Source: Lentisalinibacter sediminis
GTDB taxonomy: Bacteria > Pseudomonadota > Gammaproteobacteria > Steroidobacterales > Woeseiaceae
Reading direction: 5' to 3'
DNA: 64,000 bases
Assembly: GCF_040706615.1 (NCBI RefSeq)
Contig: NZ_JAPDRF010000002.1
Span: 1 to 64,000 of the forward strand
The position numbers were made by a program, and so were the translations under genes. Positions 17,107 through 26,318 of the stretch are shown piece after piece (the first letter of the stretch is position 1; the number at the start of each line of letters is the position of its first letter). A model generated the notes under the pieces. That model saw nothing but the letters and a program-made list of their open reading frames with translations. It ran no database searches and was not told the DNA's origin.

Positions 17107-18322
17107 GCCGTCCACCTTGCCATACCGCCGCCGGGCGCACGAGGTTGATGCCCCAGGCGAGTTCCGCCGGCGAGCCGATGTCCCAGAGGCACAGGTCGGC
17201 ATCCGCCCCCTCCTCGATCCGGCCCTTGCGCTCGAGCCCCAGCGCCGCCGCGGCCCAGCGCGTCGCACCCAGCAGCGCCTCGGCCGGCGTCAGCCCGAAC
17301 TGCGTGCAGGCGAGATTCATGGCCGTCAGCAGCGAGCCGAGCGGCGAGGTGCCCGGGTTGAGGTCGGTGGCCACCGCGATGGGCACGCCCGCCTCGCGCA
17401 GGGCGTCGATCGGCGGCAGCCGGGTCTCGCCGAGGAAATGGAAGGCACCCGGCAGCAGCACTGCCACCGTGCCTGCCTGGAACAGGGCAGGCGCGTCGGC
17501 GGGATCCAGATACTCCAGGTGGTCCACCGACAGCGCACCGTAACGGCTGGCCAGTGCGGCGCCCTTGAGGTCGGAGAGTTGCTCCGCGTGGGCCTTCACG
17601 GCCAGGCCGTGACGGCCTGCTGCCTTGAATACCCGTTCGCACTGGGCCGGACTGAAGCCGATGCCCTCACAGAACACGTCTACCGCGTCGGCCAGTCCCG
17701 CGTCCGCCACCGCCGGGATCATCTCGCTGCAGACATGCGCGATGTAGTCGTCGGCGCGCCCCTCGTATTCCTCCGGCACTGCATGGGCGCCGAGAAAGGT
17801 GGTGCGCACCGTCACCGGATGGACCTCGCCGAGGCGGCGGGCCACCCGCAGCAGTTTCAACTCGGTGGCGGTGTCCAGGCCGTAACCGGACTTGATCTCC
17901 ACCGTGGTGACGCCCTCCTCCAGCAGCCGCTCCAAACGCCGCGAGGAAACCTCGAACAGCGTGTCCTCGCCAGCCGCCCGGGTGGCGCGGACGGTGGCAC
18001 GGATGCCGCCGCCGGCGCGGGCGATGGCCTCGTAGGATTCGCCCCGGAGCCGGCGCTCGAACTCCCCGGCGCGGCTGCCGCCCCAGACCAGGTGGGTGTG
18101 GCAGTCGACCAGGCCGGGCGTCAGCCAGCCGCCCCGGCCGTCCACGTGGGTGTCGGCGGCGACCTCCTGTCCGTCGTCCTCGGCGCCGACGTAGACGATG
18201 CGGCCGTCGGCAACGGCCAGCCGCGCCATCCGCGCGCCCGCGACCCCGCCCGGCGCGCGGCCATCGGGCACCGCGGGCGCGAGATTCACGTTGTGGATGA
18301 GCGTGTCGGAGAAGATTGCCAC
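17090..18322 (-). CDS. hutI: Imidazolonepropionase HutI
   Basis: 410 aa, amidohydrolase family; opens imidazolone-5-propionate to N-formimidoyl-glutamate. Zinc-site and family motifs are seen: TPGLVDCHTHLVWGGSR near residue 75, EIKSGYGL, TFLGAHAVP, KAHAEQLSDLKGA and ATDLNPGTSP. Translation starts at a GTG (18322) with a strong GGAGG 6 bases upstream. First gene of the leftward hut arm; the two HutC-type operators begin 38 bases upstream of its start. Confidence 0.96.
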   Translation of the reverse strand: MAIFSDTLIHNVNLAPAVPDGRAPGGVAGARMARLAVADGRIVYVGAEDDGQEVAADTHVDGRGGWLTPGLVDCHTHLVWGGSRAGEFERRLRGESYEAIARAGGGIRATVRATRAAGEDTLFEVSSRRLERLLEEGVTTVEIKSGYGLDTATELKLLRVARRLGEVHPVTVRTTFLGAHAVPEEYEGRADDYIAHVCSEMIPAVADAGLADAVDVFCEGIGFSPAQCERVFKAAGRHGLAVKAHAEQLSDLKGAALASRYGALSVDHLEYLDPADAPALFQAGTVAVLLPGAFHFLGETRLPPIDALREAGVPIAVATDLNPGTSPLGSLLTAMNLACTQFGLTPAEALLGATRWAAAALGLERKGRIEEGADADLCLWDIGSPAELAWGINLVRPAAVWQGGRRVDAR

Positions 18323-18359
18323 GGGCGCCTCCGTACCGTTATGCTCATCGGAATTCTAG

Positions 18360-18386
18360 TTGTATATACAACCCTTGTATATACGA
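18360..18386. promoter_or_regulatory. Two HutC-type operators between the divergent hut arms
   Basis: A perfect 12-bp palindrome TTGTATATACAA at 18360-18371 is followed by a near-copy TTGTATATACGA at 18375-18386, centres 15 bp apart. These AT-rich boxes stand out in GC-rich surroundings and match the palindrome type bound by HutC repressors, which release DNA when urocanate is present. They lie between the starts of hutI and hutC and can therefore control both arms and the repressor itself. Confidence 0.8.
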
Positions 18387-18433
18387 CCCTGTACGACCAA
18401 TGGCAGGCCGTCTGCGCGGCCGCCGAACGCATC

Positions 18434-19192
18434 ATGGCCACACCCCGCTACCGTATCATCCGCGACGAACTGCTCGAGGACATCGAGAGCGGCCGGCTGC
18501 GCGCCGGCGAGCGGGTACCCTCGGAGAACGAGCTCGTCGAAAGCTTTGGCGTGAGCCGCATGACGGCCCGGCGGGCGCTGCAGGAGCTGGCGGACGCCGG
18601 ATTCCTGCTGCGCACCCGCGGTCTCGGCAGCTTCGTGGCCGACTCCCGGCCGATGAGCTCCATGCTGCAGGTCCGCAACATCGCCGACGAGATCGCCGAG
18701 CGCGGCCACCGCCACACCGCCGAGGTACTGAGACTCGAATCCGTGGCCGCCAGCGAGGAGCTGGGCCGCTACTTCGACGTCGAACCCGGCAACGAGCTCT
18801 ACCACTCGGTGCTGGTCCACCGGGAGAACGGGGTCCCCATCCAGCATGAGGAACGCTACGTGAACCCCGCCTGCGCCCCGGACTATCTGGCCCAGGACTT
18901 CGCCGGCACCACGCCGAACGAGTACCTGTCGGCAGTGGCGCCGCTGGCCGAGGCCGACCACGTGGTGGAGGCCACCACCGCCATGCCCGGCGTGGCACGG
19001 GCGCTCGAGATCCGGCCGGAGGCACCCTGCCTGCGCGTCACCCGGCGCACATTCAGCCGCCGGGTGGTGGTCACGTTCACCCGGCTCACCTACCCGGGCA
19101 ACCGCTACCGTCTGGGCAGTCACCTCGATTTTCGCCCGCCCGTCCGGAAGGACAAGCGGCGGGATGACGACACCCGGAGGGGGAAAGCATGA
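18434..19192 (+). CDS. hutC: Histidine utilisation repressor HutC (GntR family)
   Basis: 252 aa. N-terminal winged helix with RVPSENELVESFGVSRMTARRALQELADAGFL, typical of the GntR family, then a UTRA effector domain ending RVVVTFTRLTYPGNRYRLGSH, as in Pseudomonas HutC. It represses hut genes and is induced by urocanate. I chose the ATG at 18434 by family length; the Shine-Dalgarno sequence is weak. It overlaps hutU by four bases and lies just downstream of the paired operators, so it is autoregulated. Confidence 0.93.
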   Translation: MATPRYRIIRDELLEDIESGRLRAGERVPSENELVESFGVSRMTARRALQELADAGFLLRTRGLGSFVADSRPMSSMLQVRNIADEIAERGHRHTAEVLRLESVAASEELGRYFDVEPGNELYHSVLVHRENGVPIQHEERYVNPACAPDYLAQDFAGTTPNEYLSAVAPLAEADHVVEATTAMPGVARALEIRPEAPCLRVTRRTFSRRVVVTFTRLTYPGNRYRLGSHLDFRPPVRKDKRRDDDTRRGKA

Positions 19193-20871
19193 ACCGATAC
19201 GACCCCGAGCGCGTAATCAGCGCACCGCACGGCACCGAGCTCTCCGCGAAAAGCTGGCTTACCGAGGCGCCGCTGCGCATGCTCATGAACAATCTGGACG
19301 CGGACGTGGCCGAGCACCCGGAGGGTCTCGTGGTCTACGGCGGCATCGGCCGCGCGGCCCGCGACTGGGAATCCTACGATCGCATCGTCGAGGTGCTGCG
19401 GCGCCTGGAAGACGACCAGACGCTGCTGGTGCAGAGCGGCAAACCGGTGGGCGTGTTCCGCACCCACGCCGATGCGCCCCGGGTGCTGATCGCCAACTCC
19501 AATCTGGTGCCCCGCTGGGCCACCTGGGAGCACTTCAACGAGCTCGACCGCAAGGGCCTCATGATGTACGGCCAGATGACCGCAGGCTCCTGGATCTACA
19601 TCGGCTCGCAGGGCATCGTCCAGGGCACCTACGAGACCTTCGGCGCCGTCGCCCGCCAGCACTTCGACGGCGATGCGAGCGGCCGCTGGATCCTCACCGC
19701 CGGGCTCGGTGGCATGGGCGGCGCCCAGCCGCTGGCGGCCACCATGGCGGGCTTCTCCATGCTGGCCGTCGAGGTGGACGAGAGCCGCATCGACTTCCGC
19801 CTGCGTACCGGCTACCTGGACCGCAAGGCCGGCTCCCTGAACGAGGCGCTGCGCCTGATCGACAAGGCGAAGTCCGAAGGTCGCGCCGTGTCCGTCGGCC
19901 TGCTGGCCAACGCGGCCGACGTCGTGCCCGAGCTGGCCGAGCGGGGCGTGGTGCCCGATGTGCTCACGGACCAGACCAGCGCTCACGACCCCCTGAACGG
20001 CTACGTGCCCCGCGGCTGGTCGCTCGCGCAGACGAAGGCCGCCAGGGAGAAGGACCCGGAGGGCGTAGTGCGCGCCGCCATGGAGTCCATGGCCGTCCAC
20101 GTCTGCGGCATGCTGGCGCTGCAGCAACAGGGGGCGGTCACCTTCGACTACGGCAACAACCTGCGCCAGATGGCGAAGGACGAAGGCGTGGAGAACGCGT
20201 TCGACTTCCCCGGCTTCGTACCGGCCTACATCCGCCCGCTGTTCTGCGAGGGCATCGGACCGTTCCGCTGGGTGGCGCTCTCCGGCGACCCGGAGGACAT
20301 CTATGCCACCGATGCGAAGGTGAAGGAACTCATCCCGGACGACGCCCACCTGCACAACTGGCTGGACATGGCCCGGGAGCGCATCAGCTTCCAGGGCCTG
20401 CCGTCGCGCATCTGCTGGGTGGGCCTCACCGACCGTGCACGTCTCGGCCTGGCCTTCAACGAGATGGTGGCCAGCGGCGAACTCAAGGCGCCGGTGGTCA
20501 TCGGGCGGGATCACCTCGACTCGGGTTCGGTGGCCTCGCCGAACCGGGAGACGGAAGGCATGCTGGACGGCAGCGACGCGGTCTCCGACTGGGCGTTCCT
20601 GAACGCGCTGCTGAACACGGCCAGCGGCGCCACCTGGATCAGCATCCACCACGGCGGCGGCGTCGGCATGGGCTACAGCCAGCACGCCGGGCTGGTCATC
20701 GTCTGCGACGGCAGCGAGGCGGCGGCGCGGCGCATCGGCCGCGTGCTCTGGAACGACCCCGCCACCGGCGTCATGCGCCACGCCGACGCAGGCTACGACC
20801 GGGCCGTGGACTGCGCCCGCCGGAACGGGCTGGACCTGCCCATGGTGGAGACGGGAGGTGACGGCCGATGA
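19189..20871 (+). CDS. hutU: Urocanate hydratase HutU
   Basis: 560 aa, full family length. Converts urocanate to imidazolone-5-propionate using tightly bound NAD+. Seen: GGIGRAARDWESYDRI, the nucleotide-binding AGLGGMGGAQPLAA, LTDQTSAHDPLNGYVP, and SIHHGGGVGMGYSQHAG near the C terminus. A strong GGAGGGGGAAAGC precedes the ATG, which overlaps the hutC stop. hutH follows with another four-base overlap, so hutC-hutU-hutH is one operon. Confidence 0.97.
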   Translation: MNRYDPERVISAPHGTELSAKSWLTEAPLRMLMNNLDADVAEHPEGLVVYGGIGRAARDWESYDRIVEVLRRLEDDQTLLVQSGKPVGVFRTHADAPRVLIANSNLVPRWATWEHFNELDRKGLMMYGQMTAGSWIYIGSQGIVQGTYETFGAVARQHFDGDASGRWILTAGLGGMGGAQPLAATMAGFSMLAVEVDESRIDFRLRTGYLDRKAGSLNEALRLIDKAKSEGRAVSVGLLANAADVVPELAERGVVPDVLTDQTSAHDPLNGYVPRGWSLAQTKAAREKDPEGVVRAAMESMAVHVCGMLALQQQGAVTFDYGNNLRQMAKDEGVENAFDFPGFVPAYIRPLFCEGIGPFRWVALSGDPEDIYATDAKVKELIPDDAHLHNWLDMARERISFQGLPSRICWVGLTDRARLGLAFNEMVASGELKAPVVIGRDHLDSGSVASPNRETEGMLDGSDAVSDWAFLNALLNTASGATWISIHHGGGVGMGYSQHAGLVIVCDGSEAAARRIGRVLWNDPATGVMRHADAGYDRAVDCARRNGLDLPMVETGGDGR

Positions 20872-22388
20872 ACACCCTAGAGATCACCGCGAACGAGCTG
20901 ACCCTGGAAGAACTCCGCCGGGTGAGCGCGGAGCCGGTTGAACTCCGCATCGACGCCGGCTGCCGCGACGCCATGGCGCGCTCGGCCGAGACCGTGGCGC
21001 GGGTGCTGGGCGAAGGACGCACCGTCTACGGCGTGAATACCGGCTTCGGTCGGCTCGCCAACACGAAGATCCCGCCGGATGCGCTGGAGACCCTGCAGAA
21101 GAGCATCGTGCTGTCGCACGCCGCCGGCGTCGGCGATTTCATGGCGCCCCGTACCGTGCGGCTGCTGATGGTGCTGAAGATCAAATCCCTGGCGCGGGGC
21201 TACTCCGGCGTGCGACCCGAGCTGGTCGACCGGCTGGTCGCGCTCGTGAACGCAGGCGTGTGCCCGGCGATTCCGAAGAAGGGTTCCGTGGGCGCCTCCG
21301 GCGACCTGGCGCCGCTCGCGCACATGAGCACCGTCCTGCTGGGTGAGGGCGAGGCATTCGTCGATGGCGAGCGGGTAAGCGCGGAAGCCGCTCTGCACCA
21401 TGCCGGCATCGAGGCGACGCCGCTCGCGCCGAAGGAGGGGCTCGCCCTTCTGAACGGCACCCAGGTGTCCACCGCCTACGGCCTGGAAGGGCTGTTCCAC
21501 GCGGAGAACGCGCTCTCCTGCGCGCTGCTGGTCGGCGCCATGTCGGTGGAAGCAGCGCAGGGCTCCCGGGTGCCGTTCGACGCGCGAATCCATGCCATCC
21601 GCGGCCAGGCGGCCCAGAGCGAGATCGCCCGGCGCTACCGGGAGATTCTCGGCGACTCCTCCGACATCGGCCGCTCCCACGAGGGCTGCGAGAAGGTGCA
21701 GGATCCCTACTCGCTGCGCTGCCAGCCCCAGGTGATGGGCGCCTGCCTGCAGCAGATCGAACACGCCGCCCGCATCCTGGTCGCCGAGGCGAACGGTGTC
21801 TCCGACAACCCGCTGGTGTTCGCCGACACCGGCGCGATCCTCTCGGGCGGCAACTTCCACGGCGAGGCCGTCGCCATGGCCGCCGATATGCTGGCCATCG
21901 CGCTGGCGGAGATCGGCGCGCTGGCGGAGCGCCGGGTGGCACTTCTGATCGACTCCAGCCTGAGCGGCCTGCCGCCGTTCATCGTGGAGAACGAGGGCGT
22001 GAACTCCGGCTTCATGGTGGCCCAGGTCACCGCAGCGGCGCTGGCCAGCGAGAACAAGACCCTGGCCCATCCCGCCTCCGTGGACTCGCTGCCGACCTCC
22101 GCCAACCAGGAGGACCACGTCTCCATGGCCACCTTCGCCGCGCGGCGCCTGGCCGACATCTACGAGAACACCGAGAACATCCTGGCCATCGAGTGGCTGG
22201 CCGCCGCCCAGGGTCTGGACTTCCGCGCGCCGCTGAAATCCAGCCCGAAGGTGGAAGAGGCCAGGGCGCTGATTCGCTCGGCGGTACCCTTCTACGACCA
22301 CGACCGTTACTTCGCGCCGGACATCAACAAAGCGGCAAGGCTGATCCGGGAGGGGCATCTGGCCGCGCTGACCGCTGCTCTCGTGTGA
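20868..22388 (+). CDS. hutH: Histidine ammonia-lyase HutH
   Basis: 506 aa, full length. Deaminates L-histidine to urocanate, first step of the pathway. The residues that cyclise to the MIO electrophile, Ala143-Ser144-Gly145, are present in KGSVGASGDLAPLAHMS; YGVNTGFGRLA, the QDPYSLRCQPQVMG-like segment (VQDPYSLRCQPQVMG), GNFHGEAVAMAAD and the substrate-contact region around NQEDHVSM are also intact. Last gene of the rightward hut arm; GGAGGTGACGG precedes the ATG. Confidence 0.98.
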   Translation: MNTLEITANELTLEELRRVSAEPVELRIDAGCRDAMARSAETVARVLGEGRTVYGVNTGFGRLANTKIPPDALETLQKSIVLSHAAGVGDFMAPRTVRLLMVLKIKSLARGYSGVRPELVDRLVALVNAGVCPAIPKKGSVGASGDLAPLAHMSTVLLGEGEAFVDGERVSAEAALHHAGIEATPLAPKEGLALLNGTQVSTAYGLEGLFHAENALSCALLVGAMSVEAAQGSRVPFDARIHAIRGQAAQSEIARRYREILGDSSDIGRSHEGCEKVQDPYSLRCQPQVMGACLQQIEHAARILVAEANGVSDNPLVFADTGAILSGGNFHGEAVAMAADMLAIALAEIGALAERRVALLIDSSLSGLPPFIVENEGVNSGFMVAQVTAAALASENKTLAHPASVDSLPTSANQEDHVSMATFAARRLADIYENTENILAIEWLAAAQGLDFRAPLKSSPKVEEARALIRSAVPFYDHDRYFAPDINKAARLIREGHLAALTAALV

Positions 22389-22516
22389 AGGTGGCTCGGC
22401 GGGAGACGACACGGCCGGCTGCCGTCGAATATTAAATTTTGGTTACGTGTCTTCCGCGCGGCGGACGTCCGGGAGAAGATCACGGGTCCTTTGCACGACC
22501 CCCCCGGAATGACGCT

Positions 22517-23776
22517 TTGACCACAGACAGGCCGAGCGCCAGCGAGCCATCCGTACGGCAGTCGGGCCACGCCCTGACCTGGGCCGGCGTCGCCCTGCTC
22601 GCCTACATGCTGCTGGTGGGCGTCGGCGTCATCGGTGACGGCTTCAAGTGGCTGTCCGGCGGAGCCGAGGGCGCCGAGCGCATCTTCGCGTTCGCCAGCA
22701 ACCCGATCGTCGGCGTCATCCTCGGCACCCTGGCCACCGCGCTCGTCCAGTCATCGAGCACGGTGACCTCGGTCATCGTCGGCTTGGTCGCAGGCGGCGT
22801 GCCGGTCTCGATCGCCGTGCCCATGATCATGGGCGCGAACATGGGCACCACCATCACGAACACCATCGTCAGCCTGGGCAGCCTGCGCGAGAAGGCGGCT
22901 TTCAACCGCGCCTTCCAGGCGGCCACCGTCCATGATTTCTTCAATCTTTACAGCATCCTCGTATTCCTGCCCATCGAGATGCTGTTCCACCCGCTGGAGC
23001 GCGCTGCCGGCGTGGCGGCGGGCTGGTTCGGCGGCGGCAGCGGCGCCTCCATCAGCGAGCTGAATTTCCTGGGCGCCATCACCAAACCGGTGGCAGCCGC
23101 CATCACCGGCGTATTCAAGGCCTTGCCGACCACAGTGGGCGCCTCCCTGGCCATCGCCCTCGGCATGGCCCTGGTCATTTTCTCGGTGATCTACCTCGGC
23201 AGGCTGCTGCGCGCGGTGATGATGGGCAGTGCGAAGGGCGTGGTGGACAGGGCCATCGGCCGCGGTCCCGTCGCCGGGGTCGCCTCCGGCACCGCGGTCA
23301 CGGTGCTGGTGCAGTCCTCCTCCACGACGACGAGCCTGGTGGTCCCGCTGGCCGGCGCCGGCATCCTCACCACGCGCCAGATCTATCCCTTCACCCTGGG
23401 CGCGAACATCGGCACCTGCATCACCGCCCTGCTCGCGGCCACGGCCATCACCGGCCCGTACGAGATGGTCGCGTTGCAGATAGCGCTGGTGCACCTCTTC
23501 TACAACCTGGCCGGCGTCTTCGCGTTCCTGGTGATCCCGCTCCTGCGCGAGCTGCCGATCCGTTCCGCCGAGTGGCTCGGGCGAAGAGTGGAGATCAACC
23601 GGGGCTGGGCGCTCGGCTATCTGGTCGGCGTGTTCTTCGTATTGCCCGGCGGCGTGTTCGGCGGGGAGACGTTACTCAATGACAAGGCGCCGGCCGTAGT
23701 CGAGGCGGAACCCGGCAAGCAAGAGCTCGAAGCCATCAAGGAAGAAATCGAAAACGAGTCCTTGGCGATCGAATGA
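22517..23776 (+). CDS. Na+/phosphate symporter-like protein (NptA/SLC34 type)
   Basis: About 419 aa with 8-9 membrane segments and two inverted-repeat QSSST motifs (ATALVQSSSTVTSVIVGL and TVLVQSSSTTTSLVVPLAG), each followed by a GANxGT segment (MGANMGTTITN, LGANIGTCITA). This is the signature of the Na+/Pi cotransporter family. It is predicted to import phosphate with sodium across the inner membrane. The C terminus is a charged tail. The start is uncertain: a TTG at 22517 just before the conserved region is proposed; no ATG is available in frame. Confidence 0.85.
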   Translation: MTTDRPSASEPSVRQSGHALTWAGVALLAYMLLVGVGVIGDGFKWLSGGAEGAERIFAFASNPIVGVILGTLATALVQSSSTVTSVIVGLVAGGVPVSIAVPMIMGANMGTTITNTIVSLGSLREKAAFNRAFQAATVHDFFNLYSILVFLPIEMLFHPLERAAGVAAGWFGGGSGASISELNFLGAITKPVAAAITGVFKALPTTVGASLAIALGMALVIFSVIYLGRLLRAVMMGSAKGVVDRAIGRGPVAGVASGTAVTVLVQSSSTTTSLVVPLAGAGILTTRQIYPFTLGANIGTCITALLAATAITGPYEMVALQIALVHLFYNLAGVFAFLVIPLLRELPIRSAEWLGRRVEINRGWALGYLVGVFFVLPGGVFGGETLLNDKAPAVVEAEPGKQELEAIKEEIENESLAIE

Positions 23777-23824
23777 CCGCCGGGACGGGCAGCCCCCGGC
23801 GGCGTGCCGGAGGCTGCGGACCGG

Positions 23825-24217
23825 TCAGCTCGCCTTCTTCAGCAGCGAGTTCACGCTGTCCGGCAGCAGGTGCCGCAGCCAGTCGATATCGAGTTTCGCC
23901 GGGTTCTCGATGTAGGCGTCGGGCTCATCGGCCAGCGATGCCAGATACTCCCGGGCGACCCGCCACTCGGTGTCGTGCTCGGACTTGCCGCGGGACAGAA
24001 TCTCGAACTTGCCGTTCAGGTAGCGCAGGGTGAAGTAGTCGAACGGTTGCTTCGGATCGTCGTCGTAGATGGCGACGCCCGCCTTGTGGCCGTCCAGGTA
24101 CTTGTCCATGCCGGAGATCAGCGTGCCGTAGAATGCCGAGTCCCGATTGGCCTCGAGCGCCTTGTTGGTCACCTCCAGCGCCTCGGTAAACAGGTCATAG
24201 ATGTCCTTGTCGCTCAT
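23825..24217 (-). CDS. Conserved-looking small cytoplasmic protein, function unknown
   Basis: 130 aa, soluble, acidic, no signal peptide or membrane segment. The sequence starts MSDKDIYDLFTEALEVTNKAL and has a beta-rich centre (FDYFTLRYLNGKFEILSRG) and a helical C terminus (IDWLRHLLPDSVNSLLKKAS). A strong AAAGGAG 7 bases before the ATG supports the start and real expression. I do not recognise the family. It is convergent with the phosphate symporter gene and divergent from the DUF456 gene. Confidence 0.6.
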   Translation of the reverse strand: MSDKDIYDLFTEALEVTNKALEANRDSAFYGTLISGMDKYLDGHKAGVAIYDDDPKQPFDYFTLRYLNGKFEILSRGKSEHDTEWRVAREYLASLADEPDAYIENPAKLDIDWLRHLLPDSVNSLLKKAS

Positions 24218-24368
24218 TTCTCGCTCCTTTCCGGCGTGCACGGCCGGATTTCCTTGCGCACGTCGAAATACCTTGGGGCAGGAGACGGCGGTATCAATAA
24301 GGGCTTGGCCGGATGCCGGCCGGCAGCTGCGTTATAGTGACGCCATCGCCGCAACCCTGCCGCCGACC

Positions 24369-24878
24369 ATGCTGAGCGCCGCTTACGCCATCCTGCTGAT
24401 CCTGCTGAACCTCGTGTTCTGGGCGTCAATACTGTTCGGACTGCCGGGCACCTGGCTCATGCTGCTCTGCGCCGCGCTCGTGGACTGGTCGCTGGCCGAC
24501 GCCCCGATGTTCGGCTGGACCATCCTGCTGGCCTGCGCCGGGCTGGCCACGCTGGGCGAAATCCTGGAGTTCTTCCTCGGGGCCGCGGGCTCTCGCAGCG
24601 CCGGCGGCTCGCGGCGGGCCGCTGCTCTGGCCATCGTCGGCGGTATCGTGGGCGCCGTCCTGGGCACACCCGTGGTGCCGCTGCTCGGCACGCTCATCGG
24701 CGCCTGCATCGGCGCATTCGCCGGGTCCATTCTGGGCGATGTCTGGGCCGGCCGGCCGCTGATCCATACCATGGAGGCAGGCAAGGGCGCCGCAGTGGGC
24801 CGGTTCTGGGGCACGGTCGCCAAGATGATCATCGGCGGCGTCATGGTCGTGATCCTGGGCGTGGCCGCCTTCGCCTGA
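24369..24878 (+). CDS. DUF456 membrane protein
   Basis: 169 aa, glycine-rich hydrophobic protein with about four to five membrane segments. FGLPGTWLMLLCA, ATLGEILEFFLGAAGSRSAGGSRRAA and LLGTLIGACIGAFAGSILGD are the typical pattern of DUF456 proteins. Function is unknown in the family. A palindromic repeat lies 8 bases after its stop. Confidence 0.82.
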   Translation: MLSAAYAILLILLNLVFWASILFGLPGTWLMLLCAALVDWSLADAPMFGWTILLACAGLATLGEILEFFLGAAGSRSAGGSRRAAALAIVGGIVGAVLGTPVVPLLGTLIGACIGAFAGSILGDVWAGRPLIHTMEAGKGAAVGRFWGTVAKMIIGGVMVVILGVAAFA

Positions 24879-24886
24879 CGAAACCC

Positions 24887-24942
24887 GTAGGAGGGCCTTC
24901 AGGCCCGATTGTCTAATGTATCGGGGCTAAAGCCCCTCCTAC
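24887..24942. repeat. REP-like extragenic palindromic repeat, copy 1
   Basis: Two imperfect hairpins back to back: GTAGGAGGGCCTTCAGGCCCGAT, a short spacer, then ATCGGGGCTAAAGCCCCTCCTAC. Near-copies occur at 56728-56807, 61827-61848 and 63024-63073. It lies between two convergent genes, and its right end (GTAG on the minus strand) supplies the TAG stop of the GFA gene at 24939. The repeat may also serve as a transcription terminator. Confidence 0.85.
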
Positions 24943-25427
24943 CTTTCTAATCCCAGGCGCTGGTGCCATTCGGCGATGGACTCGTCGGGATAGCCCTCGA
25001 ATACCTTGTCCTGCTCCTCCGCCTGCACGGGGACCCAGTTGGCCTTCGAGTCCGTGAGCAGATGGGTGCGCTCCGGCGGCTCCGGCAGATCCGTGTCGAT
25101 GGCCGAGGCGAACGGATGCACCAGGTTCGGCCAGCGCGGATCCCACACCCACAGGGCACTGCCGCAGTGCCTGCAGAAGCGGCGCTCGCCCCGGCTCTCC
25201 CGACGCCCGCCCGTCGCCTTATCCGGCACCCGGGCATGGAACACGGTGATGTGCTCGCCACCCTCCACCTCCAGCGTGCGGGAATCGCCGCTGAGGTTGA
25301 TGGCGTAGCCGCCGCCGCCAGCCGTCTTGCGGCAGATGGAGCAGTAGCAGCGGTTGAACGGATAAGGATGTTTCGACTGCAGGCGGAAATGCACGGCGCC
25401 GCAGTGACAGGAGCCTTCGAGTTTCAT
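24939..25427 (-). CDS. GFA-family zinc protein (glutathione-dependent formaldehyde-activating type)
   Basis: 162 aa. Cys pairs of the GFA fold are in place: GSCHCGAVHF (Cys7, Cys9), NRCYCSICRK, and RFCRHCGSALW. Such proteins bind two zinc ions and were named for S-(hydroxymethyl)glutathione synthase activity, but most relatives have unknown reactions. The last codon is followed by a TAG that belongs to the adjacent palindromic repeat. Part of a leftward run with two cupin genes. Confidence 0.85.
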   Translation of the reverse strand: MKLEGSCHCGAVHFRLQSKHPYPFNRCYCSICRKTAGGGGYAINLSGDSRTLEVEGGEHITVFHARVPDKATGGRRESRGERRFCRHCGSALWVWDPRWPNLVHPFASAIDTDLPEPPERTHLLTDSKANWVPVQAEEQDKVFEGYPDESIAEWHQRLGLER

Positions 25428-25443
25428 GAGCTGTCTCCGGTGA

Positions 25444-25812
25444 TCAGTCGTCGTCCCGGTGCACGGTGGCCGGCGAGAATGCCGGCAGGCACACGGCGAC
25501 GTACTCCGCGCCGCCGGGATCGGGTGTGCTGTAGCGCACCCATTCGCCCTGCTCCGCGATGACCGCCTGGCCGGCGCCCACGGTAAATGCCTGCGACTCG
25601 GTCTCCACCCGCAACGCGCCTTTCAGCACGACCGTGAACTCGTCGAACTCCGGCCGCTGGCCCGGCTCGGACCAGCCCTCCGGGCTCACCATGCGGGCGA
25701 CGCTCACCGTCGCGTGCTCAGGCGTGTTGGCGTGTCCCACGTACTCCTCGATGCGCTTCGGCGGCTCGCCGACCGCCGGTACGACGGTAGGGGCTTCGAT
25801 CAGTCTGGCCAT
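25444..25812 (-). CDS. Small single-domain cupin protein
   Basis: 122 aa, cytoplasmic. FDEFTVVLKGALRVETESQAFTVGAGQAVIAEQGEWVRYSTP gives the two cupin motifs with a glycine-rich turn; the EYVGH..FDEF region may hold metal ligands. Ligand unknown. The ATG at 25812 has GGGAGAG upstream. It is the middle of three consecutive small leftward genes (another cupin upstream, GFA downstream). Confidence 0.75.
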   Translation of the reverse strand: MARLIEAPTVVPAVGEPPKRIEEYVGHANTPEHATVSVARMVSPEGWSEPGQRPEFDEFTVVLKGALRVETESQAFTVGAGQAVIAEQGEWVRYSTPDPGGAEYVAVCLPAFSPATVHRDDD

Positions 25813-25843
25813 GATCTCTCCCGGTCTGGCGGATCGCTCCGCG

Positions 25844-26245
25844 TCAGTCTCTCGGACGGTGCTCTGTTCCCAGTCCCGCCGTAATGAAAAGGGCGGTGGC
25901 TTCGCCATCCACATCCGCGGTGTGCCACACCCCCGGCTCGTTCACCGCAAACTCGCCGGCCTGTAGCTCCACCGTCTGCTTCGAACCGTCCGGCCACTCC
26001 TGATGCAAGGTCATCGAGCCGGCGACGCAGAGCACCACCTCGCTGCCATGGGGATGGACTTCCCACATGTCCCAGGATGCACTGAACGAGTGCATGGAGA
26101 CGAGCCGGGCCTCGACGCCGTCAGCACCATGACGCTGACCGTAGCCCTGGTACCAGGCCATGTCGCCGGTGAATTCGGGCTCCACTTCGGCCGTGGCGCC
26201 GGGGCCGAGATGGATAGGGTGCTTCCCGATGTCGATACCTGCCAT
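25844..26245 (-). CDS. Small cupin protein
   Basis: 133 aa, cytoplasmic. WEVHPHGSEVVLCVAGSMTLHQEWPDG (cupin motif 1, with His ligands) and LQAGEFAVNEPGVWHTADVDGEATALFITAG (motif 2) are clear. The ATG at 26245 is preceded by AGGAAG. Substrate unknown; it may act with the adjacent cupin since both are small single-domain proteins in the same run. Confidence 0.78.
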   Translation of the reverse strand: MAGIDIGKHPIHLGPGATAEVEPEFTGDMAWYQGYGQRHGADGVEARLVSMHSFSASWDMWEVHPHGSEVVLCVAGSMTLHQEWPDGSKQTVELQAGEFAVNEPGVWHTADVDGEATALFITAGLGTEHRPRD

Positions 26246-26318
26246 GGCGGATCTTCCTGTCCGAAACCTTCGCTCCAAGCGTACCGGCCGAGGCCGGCGA
26301 TGTCAGGCCGTCCGGAGC

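Noticed and set aside
22389..22440. Terminator after hutH (ACGGC-CGGCT-GCCGT followed by AATATTAAATTTT)
   Set aside because: The stem is only 5 bp and the tail is not a clean T run, so the evidence is too weak to list it.
25444..26245. Adjacent cupin genes as a single two-domain gene split by a frameshift
   Set aside because: Each has its own ATG, ribosome binding site and stop with a 31-base gap, and the sequences are not halves of one bicupin pattern.
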